A DNA stretch of 55,205 nucleotides from an uncultured Roseburia sp. (lineage in GTDB: Bacteria; Bacillota; Clostridia; Lachnospirales; Lachnospiraceae): the NCBI GenBank assembly GCA_947652855.1, contig CANTEO010000008.1:1-55205 (forward strand), in the 5' to 3' direction. Below are positions 7,071 through 16,049 of the stretch, in pieces. The number at the start of each line of letters is the position of its first letter. The first letter of the stretch is position 1. The notes beneath the pieces were generated by a model that saw only the letters and a program-made list of their open reading frames with translations, had not been told where the DNA came from and made no database searches. The position numbers and the translations under genes are program-made.

Positions 7071-7616
7071 TCACCGCGCCCCCAAAGCAAGCGCCTTCAT
7101 ATGCTCCAGCGCCTTCTTCACTGGAGGCAGGCTGATTACGGCAAGGGTGACCGCCGCCTCAGCCGCCAGGTAAGACCCATTGTACGCCAAAGAATAGAGC
7201 GGGGCGCTCATGCCATAATCCGCCGCATAGTACCCAAAAAAGATCCAGCCGGACAGAAATGAGAAGGCAAGCCTTCCTGACACGCCCGCTAAATAGCCTG
7301 CCATAAGCCCATTGCCCTTCTTTTGAAAAAAACCGGACAGCCCAAGCGCGCCAAATGCCAGCGGATAATCCACAATCACCTGAGGGATTGTAAAAAAATA
7401 CGGCTCAATGGCAAATTGCAGCAGGCCATACGCCACTCCTGCAGAAACACCCGCTTTTATGCCATACCATTGCCCAATCAGGACAATGAAGAGCATACTA
7501 AGCAGCGTGACCGACCCTCCCATCGGAAGGGTAAACAGCTTCACCATGGACGTCACCATCGCGAGGGCGACCGCTGCCGCCGAAAACACCAATTGCCTTG
7601 TCGAAAAATTTCTCAT
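7071..7616 (-). CDS. thiT: Thiamine ECF transporter S-component ThiT
   Basis: A 181-residue membrane protein with six hydrophobic segments, the substrate-binding S-component that associates with a shared ECF energising module (EcfA, EcfA', EcfT) to import thiamine. Family landmarks are the N-terminal SVTLLSMLFIVLIGQWYG, the conserved VDYPLAFGALGLSG and the C-terminal YNGSYLAAEA, which carry ligand-contact residues in characterised ThiT. ATG 7616 follows AGGAGGGG at normal spacing. The shared ECF genes are not in this window, as is usual. It has its own promoter at about 90-115 bp upstream. I looked for a TPP riboswitch in the leader and found no CTGAGA or other core element. Confidence 0.88.
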   Translation of the reverse strand: MRNFSTRQLVFSAAAVALAMVTSMVKLFTLPMGGSVTLLSMLFIVLIGQWYGIKAGVSAGVAYGLLQFAIEPYFFTIPQVIVDYPLAFGALGLSGFFQKKGNGLMAGYLAGVSGRLAFSFLSGWIFFGYYAADYGMSAPLYSLAYNGSYLAAEAAVTLAVISLPPVKKALEHMKALALGAR

Positions 7617-7702
7617 CTGCCCCTCCTACGGCCTTCCTGGCCGAAAAGCGCGATTTTTCGCCGCGCGCATCTAAGCCAGGCCCTCCCCATGCAACGCCAT
7701 TC

Positions 7703-7731
7703 ATTTTACCATAACCCCCGTCAAACAGCAA
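7703..7731 (-). promoter_or_regulatory. Promoter of thiT
   Basis: TTGCTG-17 bp-TAAAAT on the minus strand, about 87 bp before the thiT ATG. The remaining bases between here and the chemoreceptor gene at 7924 hold a TATAAT at 7852-7857 without a good -35, and nothing else I can name. Confidence 0.5.
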
Positions 7732-7923
7732 GGCTCCCGCGCGAATCAAAGGCCGCCCACGGGGCTTTTTGCCTACCGAAAGGCCCTTACGAGTTTTCTT
7801 AACCATCCATGCGACAACGCTATGGACACAAAATAAATCGTGTGATATATTTATAATTGAGCGTGAGAAACGTCCCGACTCTGCCAACTTGGCGACCATA
7901 TCTTTATTTTTGGAGGAGAGTTC

Positions 7924-9948
7924 ATGAAATTTCTTGCTAACAAAAAACTTGTAACGCGCATTGGCATTCTCACTACGGCGATTACATTAGCCGGAATGTC
8001 CCTGCTTTGGTTCATCGTATCTACGAACACTGCCTCTATGGTTAAAAACGACATCACCAACCAAATGACAGACGCAGTGGAATCCAGGGCCGCCATCATC
8101 AATGAATATGTGGCCTCCGCGGAAGAATATATGGCCGCCTTTGCTTTAGGCAGCGAAGTCCGCGAGCTGCTTATGCGCCCGACAGACTCTGCGCTCTTAA
8201 AAAAAGCGCAGCAATATACGGAAGATTTCGCCTCTGTCAAAGGCATCTTTGAAGGCTTATACATCGCCACTCCAGACACCTTCGTCTTAACGCATACCTC
8301 AAAAGAGGCAATTGGCATCACGACACGGACAGGAGACTCCCTTAAAGAATTTCAGGATACGATTCTGTCCACGCAAAATCTCACAAATTTGGGCATCATG
8401 AAGTCTCCCGGAACCGGCAGCATGATCCTTTCCATGTACTATCCGATCTTTGAAGAAAACACCTGCGTAGGCTATGTCGGCGCCGGCGTCTACGCCAGCC
8501 ATTTAATGGACGCGCTCTTAAATCTGGACATAAAAGGGCTGCCTGACAGCGAATATGTTTTTTTAAATGCAGACACTGGCGTTTATCTTTATCATGAAGA
8601 CGACGCGCTTTTAAATACAGAGACTACTGACAAAGGCTATAAAGAAATCATCCGGCGCATTCAGGCCGACGGGGACGATACGGCAAGCACCTATTCCTAT
8701 CAGGATGAAAACAACGTAAAACAGCTCGTCGTCTATAAGTACTTAAAAGACCGCGGGTGGGTTTTTATGGTTCGGGACAGCGCTAACGAAGTCTACGGCT
8801 CCGTAGCGAATGTGCGTTTCCTAGTTGGCGCGCTGTGCGCAATTATTGCGGCCGTCGTCACATTCATCACCCTGCTGCTCTTACATCGTGAAGGGAAAGA
8901 GCTGATGGCTGTGGAACGGGCCATCAGCTGCCTGGGGGACTTGAACCTCTCCGCTGACCGCGAGCTGGAAGCCTTCTATGACAGATCGGATGAAATCGGC
9001 ATGATCGCGCAGACGACGCACCGCGTCTGCGGCTGCTTAAGAAAGACGATTGACGACGTTGGGCGGATCTTAGGGGAGATGGCAGACGGAAACCTGACCG
9101 TAGACGTCACCCAAAACGAATCCTTCTACATAGGCGGCTTTAAGGTCCTGGCTGAAAGCCTGAAATCCATACACTCCAATTTAGTCCATGTCATCCGCGA
9201 CATCTCAAACGTCGCAAGCCAGGTTGACGTAAGCGCAAACCGCATTTCCACAGGCGCCCAGGCATTATCCCACGGCACGATGGAACAGGCCGGCTCTGTT
9301 GACAGCGTAACCTCAAACGTCACTGCAATCACCTCGCAGATTCAGGCCAGCGCCATACATTGCGGCAATGCCAGCGACCTGGTAGACAAAGCAACCGGCT
9401 ACGCTTCTGAAGCGGATGCAAAGATGAAGCAGCTCGTCACCGCCACCAATAATATTGACCGGTCATCTGCGCAGATTGTCTCCATCATTAAGACCATTGA
9501 GGACATAGCCTATCAAACAAATATACTGGCGTTAAACGCCGCCGTTGAGGCAGCCCGCGCAGGAACCGCAGGAAAAGGCTTTTCCGTTGTCGCAGAGGAA
9601 GTGGGAAACCTTGCGTCCAAATCAACAGAAGCCGCGCAAAACACGACCGACCTCATCCATCACTCCATTCAGGACATCAAGACCGGGACGGAATCTACCA
9701 ATCTTGTAGTTTCCGCCATGCAGCTCATTCACGACTGCATTCAATCTATCAAGACGCTGATGGATGAAATTTCCGCTGCCAGCGTCCAGCAGTCTGAAAT
9801 GATCGTTTTGGTGGAAGACGGAATGAAGGAAATTTCCGAAGTGGTTCAGACAAATACCTCTGCCGCAAAAGAAAGCGCGGCCGTCTCAAAAGAGCTGTCC
9901 CATCAGGCCCGTACCTTAAACAGCCTGATACGCCAGTTCCGCATCTGA
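7924..9948 (+). CDS. Methyl-accepting chemotaxis protein with dCache-type sensor
   Basis: A 674-residue chemoreceptor. The order is: transmembrane helix 1 (about 10-31), a roughly 260-residue extracellular sensor of the dCache type (motifs GLYIATPDTFVLTHTSK and YYPIFEENTCVGYVGAGVY), transmembrane helix 2 (about 298-319), HAMP-like linker, and a cytoplasmic signalling coiled coil. The hairpin tip reads AYQTNILALNAAVEAARAG (about residues 529-547), the CheA/CheW contact region. GGAGGAG precedes ATG 7924. The attractant or repellent cannot be read from the sequence. No che or fla genes lie next to it, but the sigma-D-type promoter at 5.8 kb fits a motile cell. Confidence 0.95.
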   Translation: MKFLANKKLVTRIGILTTAITLAGMSLLWFIVSTNTASMVKNDITNQMTDAVESRAAIINEYVASAEEYMAAFALGSEVRELLMRPTDSALLKKAQQYTEDFASVKGIFEGLYIATPDTFVLTHTSKEAIGITTRTGDSLKEFQDTILSTQNLTNLGIMKSPGTGSMILSMYYPIFEENTCVGYVGAGVYASHLMDALLNLDIKGLPDSEYVFLNADTGVYLYHEDDALLNTETTDKGYKEIIRRIQADGDDTASTYSYQDENNVKQLVVYKYLKDRGWVFMVRDSANEVYGSVANVRFLVGALCAIIAAVVTFITLLLLHREGKELMAVERAISCLGDLNLSADRELEAFYDRSDEIGMIAQTTHRVCGCLRKTIDDVGRILGEMADGNLTVDVTQNESFYIGGFKVLAESLKSIHSNLVHVIRDISNVASQVDVSANRISTGAQALSHGTMEQAGSVDSVTSNVTAITSQIQASAIHCGNASDLVDKATGYASEADAKMKQLVTATNNIDRSSAQIVSIIKTIEDIAYQTNILALNAAVEAARAGTAGKGFSVVAEEVGNLASKSTEAAQNTTDLIHHSIQDIKTGTESTNLVVSAMQLIHDCIQSIKTLMDEISAASVQQSEMIVLVEDGMKEISEVVQTNTSAAKESAAVSKELSHQARTLNSLIRQFRI

Positions 9949-10071
9949 TAAGCAAGCCATATGCAGGGGCCGCCTGACAGCTTGACGAACCGCTTGCGCA
10001 AATTTGACGCCAAAGCAATTCGTCCAAACGCCAGGCAGCCTTTGCGTTCGCTGGAAGGAGAATCATCCATC

Positions 10072-10524
10072 ATGGCGCGTGACCCAAAAATCGTTTCAAA
10101 GACCATGAAAAAAATTCGCAGCCAGGACACTTCCATTGAGCTTAAGCTGCGCAAAGCCCTTTGGAGCAAGGGGTATCGCTACCGCAAAAATTATAAGGCT
10201 CTTCCCGGCTCCCCGGACATTGCGTTGACGAAATATAAGATTGCCATTTTCTGCGACAGCGAATTTTTTCACGGAAAAGACTGGGAAACGCTTAAGCCGC
10301 ATTTGGAAAAAGGGAATAACCCGGATTATTGGATCAGAAAAATCGAACGGAACCGGAAGCGTGACTGGGAAAACGATAAAAAGCTGCTTTCTTTCGGATA
10401 TACCGTAATTCACTTCTGGGGTAAAGATATCTTAAAGCGCACGGAGGAATGCATACAAGTGATTGAAGAAGCCATCTGGGACAGCACATTCGACTCGCTG
10501 CCCCAGGATGACGGCGCGCCATAA
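10072..10524 (+). CDS. Vsr-like very-short-patch-repair endonuclease
   Basis: A 150-residue protein of the Vsr/PD-(D/E)XK nuclease group. Vsr enzymes nick next to T:G mismatches made when 5-methylcytosine deaminates. Signs are the N-terminal SKTMKKIRSQDTSIELKLRK, the catalytic-aspartate strand GSPDIALTKYKIAIFCD, the metal/histidine segment SEFFHGKDWE and the downstream basic helix WIRKIERNRKRDWENDKKL followed by GYTVIHFWGKDI. The usual FVHGCFWH has become FCDSEFFHGKDW, as in a divergent branch. ATG 10072 is preceded by GAAGGAG at 11 nt. Unusually, no cytosine methyltransferase or restriction gene adjoins it. A shared terminator separates it from the convergent amidase gene. Confidence 0.82.
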   Translation: MARDPKIVSKTMKKIRSQDTSIELKLRKALWSKGYRYRKNYKALPGSPDIALTKYKIAIFCDSEFFHGKDWETLKPHLEKGNNPDYWIRKIERNRKRDWENDKKLLSFGYTVIHFWGKDILKRTEECIQVIEEAIWDSTFDSLPQDDGAP

Positions 10525-10540
10525 GCTTACGTCGTGCTTG

Positions 10541-10590
10541 AAAAAGAGAGAGGCAAAGCCACATTCCTTTTGGCTTGCCTCTCTCTTTTC
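10541..10590. terminator. Bidirectional terminator between vsr-like and amidase genes
   Basis: GAGAGAGGCAAAGCC pairs with GGCTTGCCTCTCTC around an 11-nt loop, flanked by AAAAA on the left and TTTT on the right. It can stop transcription from both convergent genes. Confidence 0.85.
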
Positions 10591-10608
10591 CCACTTCATT
10601 TTTTACAT

Positions 10609-11439
10609 TTACTGCCGATCTGTCGCCACTATCAGGGTACGGTATCCCAAATCCCGCAATTTCCCCTTTAGCGCCACAGCGTCCTCCAGAGAATCCTCTT
10701 TTCCAGCCACTACGCGGAATAGGCCGCCCTCCTTCGCCACGAAGCTTTCAAATCCCTGATCCATCAACTGCTCCGCCAGGAAATTTGCCGTTGTGCGATA
10801 CCCAAACCGGCCGACCTCCACGCCATAGATCAAGTCTTCCTCATCAAACCTCTCTTGGCCGCCGCCTTCGTCTGCATCATCCATTTCTTCCTGCCCGGTC
10901 ACCGTTTGGCGGAGCGGAACGGCCTGCTCAATGCCCATCGCAATCGCGCTTGCGACTTCATTGAAATTATTGTCGAAAATCTCATTGTCCCTGTCGTGGT
11001 TGATAAATCCTGCCTCAATCAGCACGGCGGGCATTTCTGTCCGCCGCAGCACGGCCAGACCCGTCCGCTCCTCAATGCCAAGGTTTGCGAACCCCACCTT
11101 CTCAAGCTCACTGTTAATGGCTTCCGCCAGCCGCTCCGCACGTTCATCCCCGCCATAAATTAACGTCTGCACGCCATTGTAGGTATTGTCGTCCTCCCCG
11201 GAGTTCCGGTGAAATGAAATGAAGTAATCCGCGCCCGCGTCATTTCCGATTTGGGCTTTCTCATAGGGAGACTGGTAAACATCCGCCGTCCTTGTGTAAA
11301 CCACGTCATATCCCTGCTGCTCTAATATTTTCCCTACCGCCAGGGCAAGGCGCAAATTATCGTCCTTCTCTTTTCTGCCCTGATACATCGCGCCATTGTC
11401 AAAACCGCCATGCCCGGCGTCTATCACAATCATTGCCAA
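10609..11439 (-). CDS. N-acetylmuramoyl-L-alanine amidase (Amidase_3) with SPOR domain
   Basis: A 276-residue zinc amidase that cuts the bond between MurNAc and the L-alanine of the stem peptide. The catalytic domain (1-185) shows DAGHGG with His10, Glu24 (GRKEKDD), His77 in SFHRNS and the catalytic Glu142 in VLIEAGFINH. An acidic linker (EEMDDADEGGGQERFDEED) leads to a SPOR-like domain (about 202-276, YGVEVGRFGYRTTANFLAEQL, FRVVAGKE) that binds denuded glycan in other bacteria. TTG 11439 is 8 nt after AGGAG and is preferred to ATG 11433, which would have a 14-nt gap. No signal peptide is visible, so it may act on lysis or during sporulation, or use another export route. It is the last gene of the relA-aspS operon. 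Confidence 0.85.
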   Translation of the reverse strand: MAMIVIDAGHGGFDNGAMYQGRKEKDDNLRLALAVGKILEQQGYDVVYTRTADVYQSPYEKAQIGNDAGADYFISFHRNSGEDDNTYNGVQTLIYGGDERAERLAEAINSELEKVGFANLGIEERTGLAVLRRTEMPAVLIEAGFINHDRDNEIFDNNFNEVASAIAMGIEQAVPLRQTVTGQEEMDDADEGGGQERFDEEDLIYGVEVGRFGYRTTANFLAEQLMDQGFESFVAKEGGLFRVVAGKEDSLEDAVALKGKLRDLGYRTLIVATDRQ

Positions 11440-11494
11440 AGCTTCTGCTCCTGGAACTGTTTTGCGATTATTGTATGCGCGCTTTATGGAAACG

Positions 11495-13276
11495 TTACTC
11501 CCGCACCTGTATCTTAAGCTCCAAAAGCTGCCCCTCGTCCACTTCTCCAGGCGCCTGCGTCATCAGGCAGGAGGCGTCCTTCACTTTCGGGAATGCAATC
11601 ACGTCCCGGATGGAATCCGCATGCACCATATGCATCACCATACGGTCAAGGCCATACGCCAGGCCGGCATGGGGCGGCACGCCATATTGGAAGGCGTCTA
11701 ACAGGAACCCAAACTGCTCATGCGCCGATTCCTTCGTAAATCCCAATACTTCAAACATCTTTTCCTGAATGTCATTCTGATGGATTCGGACAGAGCCGCC
11801 TCCAAGCTCCGTGCCATTTAACACGATATCATACGCCTTCGCGCGGACTGCGCCCGGATCGGAGTCAATCTTGCCCCAATCCTCCTCCATCGGCATTGTG
11901 AACGGATGGTGCATGGCCATAAAGCGATGCTCCTCCTCAGACCACTCTAAGAGCGGAAAATCCGTCACCCAGAGGAAATTGTACTGGTTTGGATCCAAAA
12001 GCCCCAATTCCTTCGCCAGCTCCAGGCGAAGCGCGCCAAGCACATTCCATACAATCTTGTCCTGATCCGCCGCAAAGAGCAGCAAGTCCCCCGGCTCCCC
12101 ATCCAAGGCCGACACAAGGGCGCCCAGCTCCTCTTCTGACATAAATTTTGCAAAGGAAGACTTGTATGTCCCATCCGCATTGACAGACAGATAGGCCAGG
12201 CCCTTCGCTCCATATCCCTTTGCAAACTCCACCAGCTTGTCAATCTTCTTCCTGGGCATCGCGCCCTGGCCTTTTGCATTGATCCCGCGGACGGAGCCGC
12301 CATTTGAGAGCGCGCCTGTGAACACGCCAAACCCGCAGCCCTCCACAATAGAGGACACATCCTTTAATTCCATCCCAAAGCGCGTGTCCGGCTTATCCGA
12401 CCCGAACCGATCCATGGCCTCTTTCCAAGGCATCCTTGGGAGCGGCAGCGAAACCTCAACGCCGACCGCCTTTGAAAACACATAAGCAAGCAGGCGCTCA
12501 TTCACATCAATCACGTCGTCCATGTCCACAAATGACAGCTCCATGTCCGCCTGGGTGAACTCCGGCTGACGGTCCGCCCGCAAGTCCTCATCCCGGAAGC
12601 ATTTCGCAATCTGGAAATAACGGTCATAGCCAGAGCACATCAAAAGCTGCTTATAAAGCTGAGGCGACTGAGGCAGGGCATAGAATCCGCCCGGATGGAT
12701 GCGGCTCGGCACCAGGTAGTCCCTGGCCCCCTCCGGCGTGGACTTGCAGAGGATCGGCGTCTCAATCTCAAGAAACCCCTCGTCTGCCATAAACTCACGC
12801 ATCAAATATGCCACCTTGCTCCTTAACATCAGGTTCCTCTGCAAATCCGGCCTGCGCAAATCCAGATAACGGTACTTTAAGCGCAGCTCGTCTTTCGTCT
12901 GGCTGTTCTCCTCCACCGGAAACGGCGGCGTCTCCGACTCCGACAAAATCCGAAGCTGGTCTGCAATCAGCTCAATCTCTCCCGTCTTTAACTGCTCGTT
13001 GACGGCAGCCGCGCGCTTCTGCACCTTGCCCACAACGGCAATTACAAATTCATTCCGAATGGATTCCGCTTTCCGAAACCCCTCGCTGCCTACGCTCTTT
13101 TCATCGAACACCACCTGCAGCAAGCCAGTCCTGTCCCTGACATCCACAAAAATCAGCGCCCCTAAATTTCTCCTTCTCTGCACCCATCCCATCACGGTGA
13201 CGGTTTTCCCAATGTCCTGACTGGACGTTTCCGCGCACCGGCAGGACCGTTTCAGCCCCTGCATTGACTCTGCCAT
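11495..13276 (-). CDS. aspS: Aspartyl-tRNA synthetase
   Basis: 593 residues, full length for the bacterial type. An N-terminal OB-fold anticodon domain (TVTVMGWVQRRRNLGALIFV) is followed by a class II catalytic core with KSTPEGARDYLVPSR, motif 2 FRDEDLRADRQPEFTQ, a GAD insertion domain (about 300-420) and motif 3 GLAYGLDRMVM. It charges tRNA-Asp with aspartate; whether it is discriminating or also charges tRNA-Asn cannot be decided by eye. GGAGGAG precedes ATG 13276. It lies 41 nt after hisS in the operon. No T-box or other leader is present between hisS and aspS. Confidence 0.98.
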   Translation of the reverse strand: MAESMQGLKRSCRCAETSSQDIGKTVTVMGWVQRRRNLGALIFVDVRDRTGLLQVVFDEKSVGSEGFRKAESIRNEFVIAVVGKVQKRAAAVNEQLKTGEIELIADQLRILSESETPPFPVEENSQTKDELRLKYRYLDLRRPDLQRNLMLRSKVAYLMREFMADEGFLEIETPILCKSTPEGARDYLVPSRIHPGGFYALPQSPQLYKQLLMCSGYDRYFQIAKCFRDEDLRADRQPEFTQADMELSFVDMDDVIDVNERLLAYVFSKAVGVEVSLPLPRMPWKEAMDRFGSDKPDTRFGMELKDVSSIVEGCGFGVFTGALSNGGSVRGINAKGQGAMPRKKIDKLVEFAKGYGAKGLAYLSVNADGTYKSSFAKFMSEEELGALVSALDGEPGDLLLFAADQDKIVWNVLGALRLELAKELGLLDPNQYNFLWVTDFPLLEWSEEEHRFMAMHHPFTMPMEEDWGKIDSDPGAVRAKAYDIVLNGTELGGGSVRIHQNDIQEKMFEVLGFTKESAHEQFGFLLDAFQYGVPPHAGLAYGLDRMVMHMVHADSIRDVIAFPKVKDASCLMTQAPGEVDEGQLLELKIQVRE

Positions 13277-13317
13277 TGTTCTCCTCCTATCGTTCTATGA
13301 AACGCTTGCCCAAACTC

Positions 13318-14574
13318 TCAGCAAAAAAATTCCTTAAACTCACAATACCCTTCTTCGGCCAGCTTTTCCTTCTGAAACTTCTTATTCTTCTTCATTCGGA
13401 CAAGAAGCGTCTGCTGCCCGGCCTCCCTGGCCAGCCTGGCCTCTTTTAGCGCCTCGCAAAGCCGCTCCGCGGGATAATTCTTTTCAATCAAAAACGCCGT
13501 CTTTTTCGGCTGCCCCGGAATCTGATAGCCCCGCTCCGTCAATAGCAGGATAATCCGCTCAAACCCAATGGAAAACCCGCAGGCCGGAACCGGACTGCCA
13601 GTGAACTTCCCGACCATCTGATCGTAACGGCCCCCGCCGCCGCAGCTTCCGCCAAACTCCGGGATGGCAATTTCAAAAATCGTCCCCGTGTAATAGCCCA
13701 TGCCGCGAACCAACGTCGGGTCAAACACCATCCGAAAGCCCGCCGTCTTCGTCCGATCCACGCTCTCGATGATTTCCCGAAGGCCCTGCCTCGCCTCATC
13801 CTCTAAGCATCCGTCCAGCCGCTTCGCCAAAAGCTCCAGCGCCGCCACGCTGTCCGGCTCCTTTCCCACTTCCTCAAACAGCTGCAGGTATTTTTGGGCG
13901 CTCTCCTCCTGAAATCCCGCCTTCAAAAGCTCCGCCGCCACGCCGTCGGCACCAATCTTATCCATCTTATCCAGGATAATGAACGCCTCCTCAAACGCAT
14001 CTTCCGAGAACCCGCTGTACTTTGCCATGGCCTTTAAGATGCGCCGATCATTGATCCGAATCTCAAAGCCCGAAAAGCCCAATTTGCCAAGCGTCTCCGT
14101 CGTCGCCAGGATCAGCTCAATCTCCGCCAAATTCGACGGCTCGCCCAAAATGTCAATGTCGCATTGCGTGAACTGGCGGTAGCGCCCCCTCTGCGGCCTG
14201 TCCGCCCTCCAGACATTCCCGATTTGCAGCGCCTTAAACGGCGCAGGGAGATCGTTCGCGTGATTCGCGTAATACCGCGCGAGAGGCAGCGTCAAATCGT
14301 ACCGCAGCCCCATGTCCACCAGGTCGCCCTCCTCCTTCGCCTCCGCCAGCTTTAGCTTCTCGCCGCGCTTTAGCACCTTAAAGATCAGCTTTTCATTCTC
14401 GCCGCCCTGCTTGCTGCTCAAATTGGCGATATGCTCCATGCACGGCGTCTCCATCGGGGTAAAGCCATAGCTGCGGTACGTCTCCTTAATCACGCCCGCC
14501 ACATAGTCGCGAAGCTGCATTTCCTCTGGTAAAATATCCTTCATCCCGGTCACGGGCTTTTTCACGAATGCCAT
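13318..14574 (-). CDS. hisS: Histidyl-tRNA synthetase
   Basis: 418 residues, class II synthetase that attaches histidine to tRNA-His. The N-terminus has VTGMKDILPEE; motif 1 region with SYGFTPMETPCMEH; motif 2 IGNVWRADRPQRGRYRQF; the histidine-binding loop GMGYYTGTIFEI; motif 3 GFSIGFERIILL; and a C-terminal anticodon-binding domain ending near 418. ATG 14574 has GGAGG 7 nt before it and overlaps the end of hemZ by 13 nt, so the two genes are translationally coupled. The hisS-aspS pair is common in Firmicutes. Confidence 0.98.
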   Translation of the reverse strand: MAFVKKPVTGMKDILPEEMQLRDYVAGVIKETYRSYGFTPMETPCMEHIANLSSKQGGENEKLIFKVLKRGEKLKLAEAKEEGDLVDMGLRYDLTLPLARYYANHANDLPAPFKALQIGNVWRADRPQRGRYRQFTQCDIDILGEPSNLAEIELILATTETLGKLGFSGFEIRINDRRILKAMAKYSGFSEDAFEEAFIILDKMDKIGADGVAAELLKAGFQEESAQKYLQLFEEVGKEPDSVAALELLAKRLDGCLEDEARQGLREIIESVDRTKTAGFRMVFDPTLVRGMGYYTGTIFEIAIPEFGGSCGGGGRYDQMVGKFTGSPVPACGFSIGFERIILLLTERGYQIPGQPKKTAFLIEKNYPAERLCEALKEARLAREAGQQTLLVRMKKNKKFQKEKLAEEGYCEFKEFFC

Positions 14575-16040
14575 GAGATTTCCTCCATCTTCTTCCTTTT
14601 GCGTTCTATCATTTCATCCACGCGCTGCAAATAATGCCCGACGTCCTTCACATTTTCCACGCGCTGCGGCTTCCCGCATCCTGTCACGAACTTCGTCATC
14701 GCCCCCGCGCCAAGCGCAAGGACGCTCTGCCTGTCCTCCATCACTAAAATATTATAAAGCCCTTCCTTGCCGGGCCTTGCATAGCCCACGTTCTCAAAAT
14801 TGCCCGCCATGTTCTTCTGGCGGTACAGGTAATACGGCTCCATCCCCATCTGCCTTGCACGCTCCGCAGAGCGCGCAATCGTCTGCTGCGTGTTTTCATA
14901 GGAAAACGCCCGGTACTCCTCCCACTGCATGGAAAGGCGCGCCGCGCGCTTCAACGCCAGCGAATGCACCGTAAGGCTGTCCGGGGAAAGCTCCCCAATC
15001 TGGCGAAGCGTCTCCTCCACATCCGAAAGGCCCTCTCCCGGAAGGCCCATAATCAAATCCATATTGATGTTGTCAAACCCAAGCTCCCTGGCGAGATGAA
15101 AGCATTCCGCCGCCTGCGCCGCCGTATGGCGCCTTCCGATCAGCCGCAGCGTCTCCTCTTTCATCGTCTGCGGGTTAATGGAAATCCTGTCGACCCCCAG
15201 GTCACGAAACGCCAGCAGCTTTTCCCTCGTAATGCTGTCCGGCCTTCCCGCCTCCACAGTGAATTCCGCGCAGCAAGACAAGTCAAAGCTCTCCCTCACC
15301 GCTCCGATCAGCCTGCGAAGCTGCTTTGGCCGTAACGAAGTCGGGGTGCCTCCCCCGATATAAACCGTATGCAGCGTCCTGTCCCTACAGCTATGGGCCG
15401 TAAAGGCAATCTCCTTTTCCAAAGCGTCCAGGTACGCGTCCGTCTGCCCCTCCCAAAGCCCAATCGGATACGAGGTGAAGGAGCAGTACAGGCACGTGCT
15501 TGGGCAAAACGGGATTCCGATATACAGGCTGTAGCCGTCCTGATAGCCCTCCATCCGCCTTAAGATAGACAGCTCCCGCTTCGCCACTCCTATGCTTAGC
15601 GCAATCTTCTCATCCGAGGCAAAATACAGCTCCTTCATGCAGCTTCGGATGAACTCCTCACTTTTTCCCTCTTCCAGAAGGGCCATCGGGATCTTCACCG
15701 GGCGAATGCCCGTTAAGTCGCCCCAGGGCAGCGTCTGATGCGTATATTCGCTAAGCAGCTGATAAAATGCCTGCTTAATCGCGTTCTTCGCAGCCCCCCG
15801 GTTGGAAAAATCCACGGCAGCCGCGCGCGTAAGGCATGGCCGATCCCATCCCCCTGCGCCCTCATGCAAAGAGAGCTCTATGGAACGCTCCAGGCGCTTG
15901 CCCACAATCACAAGGAAGGCTGCCTCATCCACCGCATCCGGCGCCGTGCCGACCGACACGTCTTCCCCCGGAAAAAACGCCTTCACCAAAGAATGCACGT
16001 CATACGCAAATCCGGGCTGATCCCATTGTACCTTAATCAT
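14562..16040 (-). CDS. hemZ: Radical SAM coproporphyrinogen dehydrogenase-like protein HemZ
   Basis: 492 residues. The radical SAM core carries the CxxxCxxC cluster in GIPFCPSTCLYCSF (about residue 178-190), followed by YIGGGTPTSLRPKQLR and the substrate-proximal GFDNINMDLIMGLPGE. The upstream TLPWGDLTGIRPVKIPM is characteristic of HemZ rather than HemN/HemW. HemZ has been implicated in oxygen-independent oxidative decarboxylation of coproporphyrinogen III; its exact role in heme-poor Clostridia is unsettled. AAGGGG precedes ATG 16040. It lies 9 nt after the MBL hydrolase gene and overlaps hisS. Confidence 0.88.
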   Translation of the reverse strand: MIKVQWDQPGFAYDVHSLVKAFFPGEDVSVGTAPDAVDEAAFLVIVGKRLERSIELSLHEGAGGWDRPCLTRAAAVDFSNRGAAKNAIKQAFYQLLSEYTHQTLPWGDLTGIRPVKIPMALLEEGKSEEFIRSCMKELYFASDEKIALSIGVAKRELSILRRMEGYQDGYSLYIGIPFCPSTCLYCSFTSYPIGLWEGQTDAYLDALEKEIAFTAHSCRDRTLHTVYIGGGTPTSLRPKQLRRLIGAVRESFDLSCCAEFTVEAGRPDSITREKLLAFRDLGVDRISINPQTMKEETLRLIGRRHTAAQAAECFHLARELGFDNINMDLIMGLPGEGLSDVEETLRQIGELSPDSLTVHSLALKRAARLSMQWEEYRAFSYENTQQTIARSAERARQMGMEPYYLYRQKNMAGNFENVGYARPGKEGLYNILVMEDRQSVLALGAGAMTKFVTGCGKPQRVENVKDVGHYLQRVDEMIERKRKKMEEISWHS

Positions 16041-16049
16041 ACTGTCCCC

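Noticed and set aside
7617..7720. TPP riboswitch in front of thiT
   Set aside because: No CTGAGA or other conserved TPP core sequence is visible in the leader; only a sigma-A promoter is seen.
7840..7923. Sigma-D promoter for the chemoreceptor gene
   Set aside because: The best candidate matches only GATAT of the -10, and no TAAA lies 15 bp upstream.
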